25,491 nucleotides of DNA from a virus: positions 1 through 25,491 of the IMG/VR virus record IMGVR_UViG_3300044547_000138. One strand, 5' to 3'. Below the pieces are notes generated by a model, which was given only the letters and a program-made list of their open reading frames with translations, was not told where the DNA came from and ran no database searches. The first letter of the stretch is position 1; each line of letters opens with the position of its first letter. Positions 24,925 to 25,491 of this stretch are shown here, in pieces. Both the position numbers and the translations under genes were made by a program.

Positions 24925-24953
24925 ATTATATCTCAGAGTTATTTATTCGTCAT
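24925..24953 (-). promoter_or_regulatory. Candidate promoter before the lysis genes
   Basis: On the coding strand ATGACG (24953-24948, four of six -35 positions) is followed after exactly 17 bases by TATAAT (24930-24925). It overlaps the end of the upstream gene and lies about 35 bases before the TTG start of the first holin. It could give separate expression of the lysis and fibre genes. Confidence 0.5.
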
Positions 24954-25134
24954 TCTTTAGAATTTCATGTACATAATGCACAAGAATAGCAGTTAGCGTT
25001 GCAATTCCAGCAATTCTCTGAGTTACCCCAGAAAGCGTAATGTAGACAACAAGGCTTCCTGCGAGGGTAAATGCCAATCCAGCAGTAATATCCCACATCT
25101 TTTTGCTAAAACCAAACCAATTAAACTTTTTCAT
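24943..25134 (-). CDS. Small membrane protein from internal in-frame start
   Basis: The last 63 residues of the frame that enters from the right edge start with an ATG (25134) preceded by a strong GGGAGG site seven bases away. Alone they read as a complete small membrane protein: basic N-terminus (MKKFNWFGFSKKMWD), two hydrophobic segments (about 16-34 TAGLAFTLAGSLVVYITL and 38-56 TQRIAGIATLTAILVHYV) and a charged end. Topology and place before the holins suggest a third lysis or holin-like component. The alternative is that it is only the membrane-anchored C-terminus of the longer protein; the strong internal site favours at least some independent synthesis. Confidence 0.65.
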   Translation of the reverse strand: MKKFNWFGFSKKMWDITAGLAFTLAGSLVVYITLSGVTQRIAGIATLTAILVHYVHEILKNDE

Positions 25135-25491
25135 TTCTTTACCCTCCCTTATATAATACTTGTATATACTATTTTTTGTAAAATCTTCACCATCATCTTC
25201 CCCTGGACCTGCAATTTCTCCAGAGAACCCACCTTCTGACTCTTCTTCCTTTCTAGAACGACCTTCGGTTCCCCCAGAACTTCCAGAACCACCAGACCCT
25301 CCCGAACCACCGCCAGATGAACCACCAGTGCTTCCTCCAGTAGATGCAGAGCCAACAGCTATTGCAGCTACTGCGGCTGTTGCAGCCAAGATTGATTTAC
25401 GGGTTCCAACATCAATAGATGAACCTGTTGGGATGTAGTCATCAAACCCATCTCCATAGATGTCAACTTCTTCCTCAAACGATTCCTTAAT
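24943..25491 (-). CDS. Gly/Ser-linker protein with C-terminal membrane part, 5' end beyond window
   Basis: The frame is open from the right edge to TAA at 24945-24943 (182 visible residues), so its start lies outside. Visible parts are an acidic segment (IKESFEEEVDIYGDGFDDYI), a short hydrophobic Ala-rich stretch (ILAATAAVAAIAVGSA), a Gly/Ser linker, an acidic stretch (EEESEGGFSGEIAGPGEDDG), then the two-pass membrane region described separately. A TTG at 25389 is not a credible start as coding character continues upstream. I do not recognise the family. The linker and disordered acidic tail may be the true end of an upstream structural protein, with the membrane gene having arisen in the same frame. 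Confidence 0.55.
   Translation of the reverse strand: MKESFEEEVDIYGDGFDDYIPTGSSIDVGTRKSILAATAAVAAIAVGSASTGGSTGGSSGGGSGGSGGSGSSGGTEGRSRKEEESEGGFSGEIAGPGEDDGEDFTKNSIYKYYIREGKEMKKFNWFGFSKKMWDITAGLAFTLAGSLVVYITLSGVTQRIAGIATLTAILVHYVHEILKNDE
25153..25182 (-). promoter_or_regulatory. Possible internal promoter before the nested membrane gene
   Basis: On the coding strand TTTACA (25182-25177) and TATTAT (25158-25153) each match five of six consensus bases, with an 18-base spacer. They lie inside the longer frame, about 18 bases before the internal ATG, so the leader would be very short and hold just the GGGAGG site. AT-richness makes chance matches common. Confidence 0.3.

Noticed and set aside
24943-25389. 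148-residue gene starting at TTG 25389
   Set aside because: The frame continues without stop to the window edge with coding-like acidic sequence, so the true start lies outside or at the internal ATG 25134.

Overview
The window is one AT-rich, densely packed stretch of a tailed-phage (siphovirus-like) genome, or of a prophage. Every credible gene lies on the minus strand, so transcription runs from the right edge to the left. Most genes abut or overlap by 1-8 bases; several junctions are TAATG or ATGA stop/start overlaps. I see no integrase, tRNA, insertion sequence or CRISPR array. The host cannot be read directly. The M15-peptidase plus peptidoglycan-binding endolysin and the style of the tape-measure C-terminus resemble phages of actinobacteria, possibly AT-rich freshwater lineages; that is inference.

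Right end (about 23.6-25.5 kb): the 3' part of a Gly/Ser-rich gene cut by the edge, with an in-frame internal start for a small membrane protein, then two small holin-like proteins and a zinc D,D-peptidase endolysin. A candidate promoter precedes the holins. Middle (about 18.0-23.6 kb): a fibre/adhesin cassette of an Ig-like protein, a short fibre protein, two long fibre proteins sharing an N-terminal module, a probable receptor-binding module, a glycine-rich adhesin, a Cys-rich mini-protein and small virion-type proteins. This block lies before the neck genes, so its products may decorate the head or neck rather than the tail.

From 17.8 kb leftward the order is a standard siphovirus neck and tail module: head-tail adaptor with an Ig-like N-terminal extension, head-closure protein, tail-completion protein, tail terminator, a small protein, major tail protein, and two tail-assembly chaperone frames joined by a CCCAAAC -1 frameshift site. 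Then come a 3645-residue tape-measure protein (TMP), two distal-tail proteins sharing a duplicated domain (one with a 20-residue repeat array), and a large minor tail protein cut by the left edge.

The outstanding feature is the tape measure. Its expected C-terminal 'LHGGEY' module occurs twice, 1766 residues apart, and between the copies lies a segment with an apparent HipA/PI3K-like kinase domain (residues about 2157-2409) with plausible ATP-site Lys, Glu, catalytic-loop Asp/Asn and metal Asp. A kinase built into a protein that normally enters the cell with the DNA suggests an effector delivered at infection. No stretch over 300 bases lacks a gene.
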